The position numbers and the translations under genes are program-made. From Epiperipatus broadwayi (taxonomy: Eukaryota; Onychophora; Udeonychophora; Euonychophora; Peripatidae): DNA of 64,000 nt. The notes below the pieces were generated by a model that ran no database searches, had not been told where the DNA came from, and saw only the letters and a program-made list of their open reading frames with translations. The stretch covers positions 1 through 64,000 of the forward strand of contig JAQFVV010012530.1 in the NCBI GenBank assembly GCA_028023455.1, read 5' to 3'. Below are positions 13,556 through 25,189 of the stretch, one piece after another; positions within the stretch are counted from its first letter, which is position 1; every line of letters starts with the position of its first letter.

Positions 13556-13790
13556 AGTTCTGCCACCTTGTGTAAGTAATCTTGATGAATCAACAGATGT
13601 CATAAGGTAATACTTAAATTTCTATCCAGTGCTGTCTTATCCAGATTCAAAACTTTTTGCTGATGAAAGCTGTAAACTAAAAATTTGTCTTGGGAATGTA
13701 GACTGAACAGTTCTCAGTAAAGATTTGTTAATGATTACAATCAAGCATCTTTTGATTACTCAAGCTTACACAAGGGGGCAGAACTGGAGT
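13556..13790. repeat. F1 palindromic repeat, diverged copy
   Basis: The left end TTCTGCCACCTTGTGTAAG is mirrored by CTTACACAAGGGGGCAGAA on the right, with F1 internal landmarks (CTGATGAAAGCTGTAAACT) between them. Confidence 0.7.
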
Positions 13791-13844
13791 AGGTGAAATA
13801 GATTTGCAACTTAAAAGAAATGTGTATGCAGAGATTGGGTAATT

Positions 13845-14338
13845 TTTTGTTAATAAGAGTATCAAATTCTCCATACAATGCCACCAAGTGCAACATTGTA
13901 TAATCAATGGGTACAGAAAGGTTTATGCATAAAATGCCTATCCAGTGCCTACTTATGCAACATCCCCAGACTAGTTTCTAGCTTGTAGTTTTTATCAGTG
14001 AGGAGCCTTGGATTTTAAAGCACTGCAGCTAAATCTTAAGATGTAATACCACCCTCTAGCAGCCACCTTTTACCTATTTGGTTGACTATAAAGCTATGAG
14101 CCCAAGATGCATTAGATCCCAAGATTCACCTGCAGTGCTCTAAAATCCAAGGCTCTTCACTGATGAAAGCCACAAGCTAGAAACTAGTCTGGGAATGGTG
14201 GATGAGTAGCACAAACCTTCTTTCTATCCATTAATTATGAAATCTTGTACTTGGTGGTACTACTGTATGGAAAGCTTGGTACTGTTATTAACATCATGTG
14301 TAAGCATATGGAATGATGATCATGTGATAACTTTTTGT
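13845..14338 (-). repeat. F1 palindromic repeat, long form with internal loop
   Basis: The arms run from CAAATTCTCCATACAATG on the left to TACTGTATGGAAAGCTTGG on the right. They surround a loop of about 90 bp (14035-14110) containing TATTTGGTTGACTATAAAG. The same loop recurs at 15880-15945 and 50225-50310. The asymmetric outer segment (GATGATCATGTGA) is on the right, so I call this minus orientation. Confidence 0.85.
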
Positions 14339-14595
14339 TGATGTTATACAATCTTTGCCAAGGAATTTAAGTGTCTACAGTTACTTAAAAAGTGATTTCA
14401 CTAAAATGTTGATACTGAGTTGGTGCCAAGTAAGCATAACTATGCAAGTAAGTTGAAAGGTTCGAAACATTGAAATATTTTTGAATTTCAATCTGATAAC
14501 TTGCTTGATAGTAAAATAAAGAGTAAAAGAAAATAATGCAGGAAAATTGCATTAATCCAATAAGTTCAAGTGTACTTAAATCAGATCCAAAAATC

Positions 14596-14712
14596 ATTTA
14601 CTGATAAAAGCTATAAGCTAGAAACTAATGGGAATGTAAGGATAGGATAGACTAGATAGAGATTTATTAATATTACCATCTTATATCTACTGATTATTGT
14701 AGCTTACTCAAA
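14596..14712 (+). repeat. F1 half copy (one arm)
   Basis: Only the outward arm is present: CTGATAAAAGCTATAAGCTA, AGAAACTAATGGGAATGT, then the CTACTGATTATTGTAGCTTA segment. The partner arm is absent, so this copy is broken at the palindrome centre. Confidence 0.65.
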
Positions 14713-15694
14713 ATGACCAAATTGGAATACTAAAAATAGATTTGGTTATTTAAAAAAATTATATGAGCAGAAATCATGTGATGTTTTGTTGTGGTAAAGT
14801 TATATATTTCAATGGAATTTTTTTTTATAAATAAGAGTAAATAAAATTGATTGATGTGAAGTTTTTTATACCTAGACATATGCCTATACTTATAATTATT
14901 GAACTATTAAGATTTGCAGAGGGAGTAAGATAAATTGAATATGACAGAAAGAAAATTAAAGTGATCAGGAAAAATTGGTTTCAAAATGAAAATCATCATT
15001 TGAAGGAAAGCTCTACATTATTTAGTGTAACGGCTGAGTGGTAGATTTTGGAGCACAAAATCCTTAAATCAATTACAACGCTCAAACTTCTTTGAACTCC
15101 TGAACTGTCAAGTCATTTGATTTTTTTTTTAAAATGAAGCTGTGAGGTCTGATTCAGTATCTTCTATTCTTGGTTATTGTTTATATCACTACGGATGTGA
15201 ATTTCATTTTCAGAATGTCAATTTGACATTTAACTTTTTTTTCTTTGCTGCATTATTTACTATAAATAATTTTTGTAACTATTCATAAAAATGAGTAAAA
15301 TATATGTCAACAATAACTTTTTCTTAATGGCAATTTTATCATTATATCATATGCACACACTTATATACACATTCCTACCTATATTGCAGCAATAGATATG
15401 TCTAAAATACACTATAATTATACATGCATATACGAATAGTAGTTATCAAATGATTCATTTGTTTGGAAGTTCATAAAAAATAGAAAACCGGATGTGCGAG
15501 GATTGGGCTGCGATTCATTGGCCTTGCATTTCAAAGTGTTTCATTCTACCATTGCATTAAAGCATGCAATGTTATATAAGTGAAATAATAAAATAGAAGT
15601 TATATAAATTTATATAACACTTATATGGACATCTAAAATATCATGACTTCAGCTTACTCATTGCTGTTCATCTATATACTCTTTCTCTCTAATT

Positions 15695-15945
15695 ACAGCT
15701 ATGCCATTTTGTAAGCTTTAGTAACTAATAGATATCAGTTAATGGAGCTTAATAATACCTTATCCAGTGTTGTACTATCCAATATACATAAGCTAGTTTC
15801 TAGCTTATGACTTTCATCAGTGAGAAATGTTGAATCTTAGAACAGTGCAACTGGGCCTTTAGGATCAAAGGCAGCTTTCTTCTAGTAGCAATCATTTACT
15901 TTTCTGTTTCATTATAAAGCTATCATCTCAAAGTGAAAATAACAT
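15695..15945 (+). repeat. F1 half copy with loop
   Basis: The left arm includes CTAGTTTCTAGCTTATGACT and TTTCATCAGTGAGAAATG. The F1 loop follows (GCAATCATTTACTTTTCTG, then CATTATAAAGCTAT), with no returning arm. Confidence 0.7.
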
Positions 15946-16841
15946 ATATTTTCAATCAAGCCAACTTGTTTATATATCGTATAGATCTAAAAACAATTCA
16001 GTACTTATATATTATGTTGCCTTAGTTTTTTTAACAACTATAAGCATTTCTATCTGGTGACCAGGATTGGTGTAAAACTTATCTTTATTACTATACGGGC
16101 ACTTTAACCTACAGCAAAAATATTTATATTTATACGTTTTTCACTTTGGGGTGATAATTTGATAGTTAATGATTACTGGTAATTACTAAATCTTACATTA
16201 GATGGTATAGCTGGGAGTGAAAGAAAGAATAATTACTTATAAGCTAAACTTTATTTTGCAATGAAAATATTTTTTATTATTATTGACTATTTTAAAATGT
16301 ATTATGCAAAATAAAAATAAATACAGCTTATTATATATATATAAAGAAAAAAAAATAACTCCAAAGTCTTTTATGCTTTAGTACAATAGTAGAGCTGCAG
16401 TCTGTAAAGTTCAAAGTTCATGGATTGCAGTCATTTCTATCCCTTCTGGTATTGGAATTTTATTTGAGTTAGGAACAATTGACTATCTTATCATATGTAT
16501 AATAAGTCTGGGGAAAAAATATTAAAAATATATATTATTTAGCACCAAAAAGCTTCTTTTAAAAAATTGTGTTGCTCTTTTTAGCCCAACATATACATAC
16601 AAGCACATAGTATAGCAAAATAAAAAGAGAGTATTACTAGTAACTATGTTTGACATATAAAAAAAAGTACATTAAAAAGAAAGAAATTAATTAAAGATCA
16701 TCAAACTAGTAAGATAAGGGATTGAAAGGTATAGAATGATTAGTGACTTAAATAGATTTAAAAGTAAAATAATTCCGAATTAAATGAGTTATCCAAATAT
16801 TGTTAGAAAAATTTAAATATTAAAATGATTTGTAAATAGAA

Positions 16842-19450
16842 TCGTCATCATTATTGTCAACCACTATTGATCCACTGCAGGATGAAGGTCTTTCTTAGTT
16901 CAATCCATCTTTGATCTTTAACCTCTCTTCTTCACAACAGTTATTTCATTAATTCATCCTACATGTGGTTTCTTTCTGAGTCTTTTACAATCTCTTGGAA
17001 TCCAGTTTAAGATTTCAATTGTCTATCTATTATTATCTCTTCTAAAAGTATATCCAGTCCAACTCCATTTCAATCTTTTGATTCTTTGAACAATGTCAGT
17101 AATACCTGTTTTTTCTCTTACCCATGCATTGGGTTTTTGATCTCTTCTTGTTACTCCTAACATGTATCTCTCCAGCCTGAAGTCTCTATCTTTCTCCTTT
17201 ATTAAATGTCCAAGTCTCAGATCCATAAGTAAGAACTAGTAAAACACATTTATTAAAAACCTTCCTTTTCAAACAGATAGGTATATTTCCTTTTAATATT
17301 ATTTCTACCAATTTTATTCATTATGTTTCTATCTGTAGTAATAATTGTGACCAAGGTATTTGTAGTTGTTTAATTTCTTCTAACTCATAATAATGAATCT
17401 TTGTTTTTATCTTTTGAGAAAATCCATTGAACATTACTTTAGTATTTTTAACATTTACTTTAGTCCTACTTTATTACTTTCATTTGACAACTACATCATC
17501 TGCAAAATCTAAACAACTTAAATAATCTCCATGTATTTTTACTTCTTTAGTTTTTTATATTAATCCACAAATTATTTCTTGCAACACTGTTGTAAAAGGT
17601 TTTGGAGATATGGAGTCACTCTGCCTTATACACTTCTCAATGTTAGCTTTCATAATATCATTATATAATCTAATTGTTGCTGATGCAATTTTATAAATAT
17701 TCTTTAGAATATGATAATATTCTGTGTCACTGAAGACATGTTTATAGAATCAAATGCCTTTTCATAATCTACAAATCCAAAGAATAATGCCAACTTATAT
17801 TCACCGGTCCTTTCTGTAACTTCTCCCAATACTTGGATATGATTTAATGTACTAAAACCACTTTAAATTCATCTTGTTGGTTGAAATCCAATGTTTTCTA
17901 TAGACGAGCTGTGAGAACTTTTTATAAAACTGATAAAAGACTGATAGGTCTGTAATTTATAATATTGTCTTTATCACCTTTTTTAAATATTAATATTAAT
18001 ACTGCATTCTGCCAATCATCTGGTACATCTTTATCATTGAGACATATAACTTTTCCAAAAAAATTTTTATTTCTTTATCTGCTTCTTTAAATATATTGAT
18101 TATAATTCCATCATTACTTGGAGCTTTTCCCTTCGTAAATGTTACTGTATGTTTCACTTTATTTAAAAATCCTGGGCAATTCAAAAGATAAAATAGATAT
18201 AGGAAATAATTATTCTTTATTACTACATAATTCTTGATAAAACTATTTTAACCATTTCATGATGTCTTCTCTCTTTTCATTGATAGTTTCATCTTTTTAT
18301 CTTATTACAGATATAAGTTTTCAACCAATACTAAAATATTGTTTTACACTCTTGAGACTTTTATTTTCTTCTATAGTTTTTTTTGTTAGTTCCCAATTAT
18401 ACTTTCTTATATCATTATCAACTCTTTTTCATACTATTTTACAAAATTCAAGATATTCAATCTTTTTTAATGCATCATTTTTATATATCTTCATATTCCT
18501 ACTTATCTTCATAAATTCTCTAGCCTCAGTAGAAATTATATTGATCAATTGCTGCTTTTTTACCAGCTATTTTTATTACAGTTTTTAAAAGCGTATCATT
18601 TTATTTTCCTATTAATTTTATTCAAATCTGAATTATGTTCAAAATCTACTAATACATGAAACCAATTTGCAAGTTTTAATTTAAATTCATTAGAATGTTT
18701 TTGAAAATTAGGAATAACTGTAAATATTGTTTTTCTTAATAATTTTTGTCCCTCTAGTTTTATATTAACACATATCTTACATCTTACTAATCGATGATCA
18801 CTTCCTGTGTTGAATTTATTAAGAACATTAAAATCTTGAAATATGTATTTTCTGTTAGTCAAAACCTAATCCAGTTGGATGCTTCCATGTCCTATTAATA
18901 TTATTTAAAAAAAAACACACAATTTATAACAAAGTTTTTTTTTTCTGCACACTCCACAAGTCTATGTCCTCTCTCATTTTTATTAACATAACCAAAATTA
19001 CCTACAGCACTTCTCATCTTTCATTTGTTTACCAATTCTAGCATTAAAGTCTCCCATAATAATTTTAAAATGTTGTTTATTCTGATCAAAACCCTTTTGT
19101 ACATCCATATAAAAATCTTCTACTATTTCATCACTATGAGAACTTGTTGCAGCATAAACCTAAATTATCTGCATTTGGTATCTGCTATTAAGTTGTATAA
19201 CTAATCTTGCCATTCTGTCCGATATACCATCAATCTCCACAATATTGTTCTTCCACTTTTTATTCATAATGAATTCTACTCCACTTGTATTTCCAATATT
19301 TGTGCCTTTGAAGTAGAGTACATGTCCACTTTTTCAATCTATTGTCTCTTCACTTTTTTTTATAACTTCACAAAATCCAAAATGCCCCATTTAATATGAC
19401 AGTTCTTCCAATTCTTGCAATCTTTTTTCTCTTGAAAGTGATCTGCAGGT
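16842..19450 (-). mobile_element. RTE-type non-LTR retrotransposon, most complete copy (dead)
   Basis: Read on the minus strand, the decayed single ORF runs from an APE-type endonuclease to a C-terminal tail. Visible endonuclease motifs are MGDFNARIGK (19031-19057) and GSDHRL (about 18786-18807). The reverse-transcriptase region follows, with KAPSNDGIIINIFKEAD-like text near 18090-18130, motif A FVDYEKAFDSI (about 17747-17783) and the catalytic FADD box (17491-17511). The C-terminus at 17023-17226 reads MLGVTRRDQKPNAWVREKT and RIKRLKWSW, typical of RTE-clade proteins. The 3' end is GATCCACTGCAGGATGAAGG next to a short GAT-type repeat. Multiple stops and frameshifts make it non-functional. The open frames at 17996-18184 and 18596-18862 are pieces of it; 18259-18588 (+) is a shadow. 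Confidence 0.93.
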
Positions 19451-20695
19451 GTATATTCAATGTTTTAATGTAAAAATAGTTTTTACACATTATTTTGTAC
19501 TTCATTTATATGCATATATATTGTACCCCCCCCCCCTTTTAAATAGAATAATATGCAGACAAATGAAGTACAAGTTAATGAGTAAATAATATTTTTACAT
19601 AAAAATATTGAATATTTAAGCGATAAAAAATATTTAACTTTTGATTCATATTTAAAAATAAAAAAATATATAAAATTGGCTTATGAGTTTTTCATTAAAC
19701 CAAGATCTCAGCCGATATTTTTGGTAAATCTGCAGTTTCAGGTTCTCCCTCCCCCCCAAAATGTTTACAAAAAATGCCTTCTTAGAAATATCGTATTTAA
19801 TATTCACATTTTTTTTTATTACTGTTATTTAAAAAAAAAAAATTATTGTGGAAAAATTAATTATCAATATTTACAATGTATTTTTTATTTTTTGGATTAA
19901 CTTAGTAACAGAAAAAAATTTATAAATACAATATTTACTCTTTATTCCTGTTGGTGGCTTGCAATAATATTGTTACCATTAAAGCTTACTTTCAGGAGAG
20001 CAAGATCCCATACCTTTGGAAATAGTCCACTGCATCATGTTCTGTGACTGAAAGATCCCGAATTTTTATCACTATTCCAGTTTATTAAAAAAGAAAACTA
20101 CTGACAAAAAGAAACATGCAGAACTGAACCAAAGTACCAAAAGAGCGTCTTGTCACGTTATAATATAAGTGAAAAAAAAAGAAATTGCAGATAAATAAAA
20201 TTTATTTATTTTTCAGTGCACTTTTTTTTTAAAACTTTTTAGGGCATTTATGTGAAAAAAGCATTCTTTATGTTTATACATTTTTTATTTCCTATTTTTT
20301 AAAGTTCCAAAAATTAAATTTAAATATAATTGTTTTCAAATTGCAAAAAAAATGTATTGTTATCAGTTTCAACTAGATAAGAAATTGGAAAATGGGTTAA
20401 AACCGCTTTAAAAAATTTAACACACTGTTAATAAACATAAAAATAAACATTTAACACACTATCAAACAAAAAAAATAAACAGGAAATTGTTTTTCAGGTA
20501 AAAGTATAAAATAGTCCTTTTTATCTTTACAAAGTTTCCCTTTTAAGAAAAAAACAGAAAAGAATTACGAAAGGGTTCCTTGTTTACAATTCTAAGATTG
20601 TGTTTAATTAAAAATTCCAGTAGCTACAAAAAGAGATAAGATAGTAAAAAATAATTTTTATTCAAATAAGTAGATTGTTTTTACATATAAAAGAC
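19451..20695. other. AT-rich tract with homopolymer runs, no gene
   Basis: Contains C-runs at about 19507-19517 and 19751-19758 and many A/T runs. The segment 19980-20070 has higher complexity (GGAGAGCAAGATCCC) but I cannot assign it. The open frame at 19676-19900 spans homopolymers and is likely spurious. Confidence 0.5.
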
Positions 20696-20995
20696 GATCA
20701 ATTTAAGACAAAAAGATTCAGTGGTGAAATTTTAGTCTTCATAAAAATCATTATGATTATCTATGACTGTTAAATATTTGATGGTATTCAATTAATTAAG
20801 TAAATTGAACTTTCAAAGATAAGTTGTTAAAGATCTCTAGAGTATTTTTATATCTACTATACATTCTTTATTAACTTCTAGTTAACACTGACCTACTTAT
20901 GCTTTAAATACAGCTATCTTTCGCCACTAAATAAATTGACATTAATATAGAAAGTGAAGTTATTTACAACTTTGTTAATACGAAATTTAAATACA

Positions 20996-21140
20996 AATAT
21001 AGTATATATATCACATGATCACCATTTAGTATGCTTGCACATAACTGTTATTAAAACAGGTAAAACTCTCCATACAGTAGTGCCACTCTAGGTGCCACTA
21101 CTGTATAAAGAGTTTTGTCTATTTTAATATAGTATATATA
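20996..21140 (+). repeat. F1 minimal copy with 15-bp target-site duplication
   Basis: The element body is 21011-21125: TCACATGATCACCAT at one end and GAGTTTTGTCTATTTT at the other. Only the outer ends remain, as a short palindrome centred on the CTAGGTGCC region. It is bounded by identical 15-bp repeats AATATAGTATATATA at 20996-21010 and 21126-21140. The duplication is AT-rich but exact. A duplication this long fits retroposition better than cut-and-paste transposition. Confidence 0.8.
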
Positions 21141-21145
21141 CTTAA

Positions 21146-21795
21146 GCTGGATAAAATTAGAGGGGATTTGAACTTAGACTTTCAAGTTCCCTTCTGTCAT
21201 CAACTCTATCCTATACACATGACCACATAAGTGTGAAAAAAGATAAATGATCTCCAATAGTATTTCATGTTAATCCAAGAGATGAGTGCTAATTCAGCAC
21301 AAAATATTTATATTGGAGATCTTATATCTTCTCCTTTAATTTTTTTGCATTCCTTCACATATTCATATAAATTACTTTTCATAAATCTTCACATATATAC
21401 TCTAATGAAAATTTTTTTATATAATTCCTTTAATAATAATTTTAAATAATTATGGAAAAAAGGGAAGTAAACGTATAGGGTTAAAAATAAAATATGATTA
21501 TGAATAATAATGTAAAGTATGTATTTATTTATATATATATAGAATAATGGTTATACGATTATATGTTTAAATGTTGTAGATCTGATGAAGACTGCAGGAC
21601 ATTGAAACTGTTAGAAAATTAAAGGAATTATTTATATAAAAAAAATTGCATTAGGGTGTATATGTGAAGATTTATGAAAAGTAATATAAACAAATATATT
21701 GGAGATCATTTGTCTTTTTCACATGTATGTGGTCATGTGCATCAGTTATATAGGATAGAGTGGATGACAGAAGGGCTTGAAAACTTTGTTATGAT
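21146..21795. mobile_element. inverted pair of tRNA-related SINEs (F3)
   Basis: The minus-oriented copy (21146-21263) and the plus-oriented copy (21697-21795) share CACATG..TGTGGTCATGTG, then TATAGGATAGAGTGGATGAC. The minus copy also carries AGTTCAAATCCCCTC, a Pol III B-box match. The inner flanks (21293-21435 and 21605-21697) are also mutually inverted, giving a fold-back of about 650 bp centred near 21520. The open frame 21267-21449 lies in the stem and is chance. Confidence 0.75.
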
Positions 21796-22514
21796 TCTTT
21801 AAATATTTGAAAATTAAATGTACTTATTTAATTGAATAAAACATACTATCAAATATTTAGCAATAATAAGTAATGACTAAAATTTCACATATGTAGGTAC
21901 CACAAAAAAGTAGTGTATAATATTCATGTAGTGTAATTTTCAGTACACCATTCTCATGCAAGATAGGAACTGGTTTCTAACTGCTTTTAACAACTTGTGG
22001 AGAAATGTAGCCATAAACATATGACCAAAGATATGTGAAAAAGATAGATGATTCCCAAGATTCATATCAGTTGGCCCAGATTACAATCCCTTATACATAC
22101 CTTTATCATCGTTTAGTATATATAGGTAGCCAATTACTACAGTTAATTGATAAGTATCAAACTGACTGCCCTCACAACCTTCACACAGACCACTTAATAG
22201 AAGTACATTAATAATTTTTATTAGACATTCATTATATTAGAGATTATCCATTTAATGAATAATATATCTATATTGTAATTTTCATTACGCCACTTTTGCA
22301 CAAAGTACAGACTAGTTTCTATTTGCTTTTATCATCTTATGGAAGGGTGTAATCATAAACATATAACCAAAAACATATAAATGACTAATAAAATTATTAA
22401 AAAAGTCACATGCTCTTAATTTTTTAAAAGTGTATATCATAATGGGCCAACATCATCTACATGTTAATTGATGTTAAATAATTGTTAGCAGAAATTGAAT
22501 ATATATGGTGTAAA

Positions 22515-23295
22515 CCAGCTTATTCATCATTTTCAATCATTAAGATTAACTACATAATAAATATCTCTTCTCCAATCCCTAGCCCTTTTTCACAATACAT
22601 CAGCAAACTTTCTTTCTTTATCCATAGATTTCCTATTATATCTGCTACAATCTCTAGGAAAACAGTTTAAAACTTCAAATATCCATTTAATAACATTTCT
22701 TCTAGCAATATATCAAACCAAACTCTATTTCAGTTTTTTAATCCTTTCAATAATATTGGTGATAACTGTTTATTCTCTCAGCTATATATTTCATTTTCAA
22801 TATCGTCTTGCTACTTCTAACTATACAACTCTATATATTTTGTTCAGTGTTTTGAAGTCTTTGAATTGCTCTTCTGTTAAGTATCCAGATTTCAGATCTA
22901 TTAGAAAAACCTGGGAAAATACATCTGTTAAAAACCTTTCTTTTCAAATGCATAGGCATATTTCTTTTCAATATTAAGTTATTTTTACCAAAGCAATTCG
23001 ATCAAGTTTAATTCTGTGATTATCTGTATTCATAATCTGACCAAGGTGTGTATAGTTATTGATTTCTTCTAATTCATTTATTCTGAGAATATTCATAGAA
23101 CATTCTTTCAGCATTTAACTTTACTCCTACTTTATTATTTTCCTTTGATAAATCTTCCAACATTTGCAATAATATTCGTATCACCTGAAAAATCTAGATG
23201 ACTTAAAAATAATCTCCATTTACTTTATTCTTTTAACTTTCCATTTTATCCACAAAGCAATAAAATGATTTGGAGATTAGAATCTCAGCATTTAC
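22515..23295 (-). mobile_element. RTE-type LINE, decayed 3' half
   Basis: The complement parallels the C-terminal half of the 16.84-19.45-kb RTE copy. Matches include the 'CTAGGAAAACAGTTTAAAAC' 3' region, the LINE C-terminal segment near 22700-22810, and a damaged FADD-box region near 23190-23210. The plus-strand open frames 22482-22670 and 22756-22977 are shadows of it. Confidence 0.75.
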
Positions 23296-23307
23296 ACATT
23301 AGTTTGG

Positions 23308-23664
23308 TAGTGAAATTTTAACTTCATCATTTATGATTATTTATGATTGTTAAATATTTGATAGTATATTTTATTTAATTAATAAAGTAAATTTAACTTT
23401 CAAAGATTTAAACTCATTTTTAAAGAAATTGTAAAATAACAGCTCCACTTTCGTATTAATGTCAATTTATTTAGATGGCAAAAAATGGCTATATTTAAAG
23501 CATAAGAAGTTAATAAACAATATATAGTAGATGTAAAATACTTTAGAGATCTTTAATAACTTATCGTTGATTGACAAATTTACTTAATTAAATAAAATAT
23601 ATTATTAAATATTTAGAAGTTATAAATAATCATCATGATTTTAATAAAATTTCACCACTAGAAT
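23308..23664. repeat. F4 fold-back, compact copy
   Basis: It starts GTAGTGAAATTTTAACTTCA and ends TTTTAATAAAATTTCACCAC, with terminal arms of about 95 bp in inverted orientation. The remainder matches the reverse complement of the long left arm at 20718-20975 (GATCTTTAATAACTTATCG versus its mirror). It has no coding content, so it is a non-autonomous element. Confidence 0.75.
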
Positions 23665-24540
23665 AATACATAAGTACTGAAATCTCTATCATACACCCTC
23701 AGTTATGGATCATAACTAAAATTTGTAAGGGTGCTGGTTCAGAAAATGTTTAGCCATTGTTTTAATATTGTGTAAAATGAAACAAACATACAAAAAGAAA
23801 ATGTATACCTAAACTTGATAAAATCCTAAACAAGTATTAGACCTGCTATAATTGAATCTCTACCTCAGAAACAAACCTGTAAATAAACCCTAAAGTAAAC
23901 ACATTTGAAATCTTCTAAAAAGAAAAATAAATTATTTTTTATCTCAATATTACATAATCTTGCAATTGGGATAAACTTGTTACTGAAAATCTTGCTTCTG
24001 GTGCTAATTTTATATTTTAAACTGCTGTGATGTCATGCAAAAATGCTGTCTCAAAGAAATGAATGTTTCCATTTCTATTTTGGAGTATCATCAAAAAGTT
24101 CAGTACACCCAAGTGATTAATCATTATTTTAATTACAATAAATGTGGTCTTCATTATAAGGTAAATATGTGTTTTTTTCTTTCATGCAGATGTTAATTTA
24201 TGAGATCACAAAGTTAGAATAATTATCACTGGATGAATACAGTTGTAATATTTCAGAGGGTGTCTAATACCAAAGTATCTTTTTTATTTACTAATAGCCT
24301 AAAATATTAGAGTCCAAGTTGGATCCTTTTAATTAAAATGAAATTCATTTTTTTTGTTTTACTTTACTCCTTAAGGATTATATAATGTGCAAGTATAAAG
24401 AAAAATTAAAGATAAAAGACTAGTGAGAGAGTCATCACTGTGCGAGTAACAGTGCTCTCTCTATTTAGCATGCAGCTTTTATCTCAGATATCTTTGCAGG
24501 CACACAACAGTCAACACTGCTAGACAAGTGCACAGTTCCA
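23665..24540. other. no gene; one short hairpin
   Basis: AT-rich DNA without supportable genes. At 24425-24461 GAGAGAG and CACTG on one side pair with CAGTG and CTCTCTC on the other, forming a small hairpin of unknown meaning. Confidence 0.5.
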
Positions 24541-24544
24541 TATG

Positions 24545-24690
24545 TAAATGAGGCATTTATTTATATAGCACTATGTTTATAAATTGTAATAAACTAAAGA
24601 TCAGCCTTTCAAGCTAATGTACATGCGCTTTTTATGAATGTTAATAATAATAAATGAATACTTTCATTTCCAACACAAGATAGTCTTTGT
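24545..24690 (+). repeat. F2 fold-back, one arm
   Basis: Carries the F2 landmarks in order: GGCATTTATTTATATAGCAC, AAATTGTAATAAACTAAAGA, TCAGCCTTTCAAGCTAATG, then ATAATAATAAATGAATAC and CCAACACAAGAT. The returning arm is missing here. Confidence 0.7.
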
Positions 24691-24884
24691 GAATGAATAA
24701 ATGAATCCACTTATTTATTCAATCCAAATGCTTATATATGGGCAAATCTTAAATACTGGATATGAAAACGTGAGGATAAATCAATCACTTTAAATTACTG
24801 TTTATTCTGTCTGAATGAATGACGTCAACGAAATTATCTAGAATTTACGAAACATCACTCTTAAATGAAACTAAACATATGTAA

Positions 24885-25075
24885 ATGAGGCATTTATTTA
24901 TATAGTGCTATGTTTATAAATTGTAATAAATTAAAATCAGCCTTTCAAGCTAATGTACATGCACTTTTCGTTCACAAGGACTTTATCTTGTGTTGGAAAT
25001 GAAAGTAATAATTTATTATTATTAACATTCGTAAAAAGTGCATGTACGTTAGCTTGAAAGGCTGATCTTTAGTTC
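24885..25075 (+). repeat. F2 fold-back, full copy
   Basis: The tail segment GGCATTTATTTATATAGTGC and AAATTGTAATAAATTAAA is followed by a palindrome. TCAGCCTTTCAAGCTAATG near 24938 is mirrored by GTTAGCTTGAAAGGCTGA near 25060, around a centre containing TTATCTTGTGTTGGAAATG. It is non-coding. Confidence 0.8.
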
Positions 25076-25189
25076 CATAAAAGAATTTTTGTAATTCTTT
25101 TATGAACTAGGAAATAACTATTGACCTTAAGTTTAAGGATTATATAATGTTCAAGCATAAAGAAAGAATTAAAGAAAAAAGACTCATGA

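Larger units (their letters stand above)
20718..21895. repeat. F4 long-inverted-repeat element, interrupted
   Basis: The left arm (20718 to about 20975) starts GTGGTGAAATTTTAG and includes TTAAATATTTGATGGTATT and AGATCTCTAGAGTATTTT. The right arm remnant (about 21800-21895) is complementary to its outer part and ends ACTAAAATTTCAC. Between them lie an end-only F1 copy and an inverted pair of F3 SINEs, so F4 appears to have received later insertions. The compact copy at 23308-23664 supports the element boundaries. Confidence 0.65.

Noticed and set aside
18259-18588. 109-codon plus-strand frame resembling a membrane protein
   Set aside because: Antisense to the RTE coding region; hydrophobicity follows from AT-rich codons.
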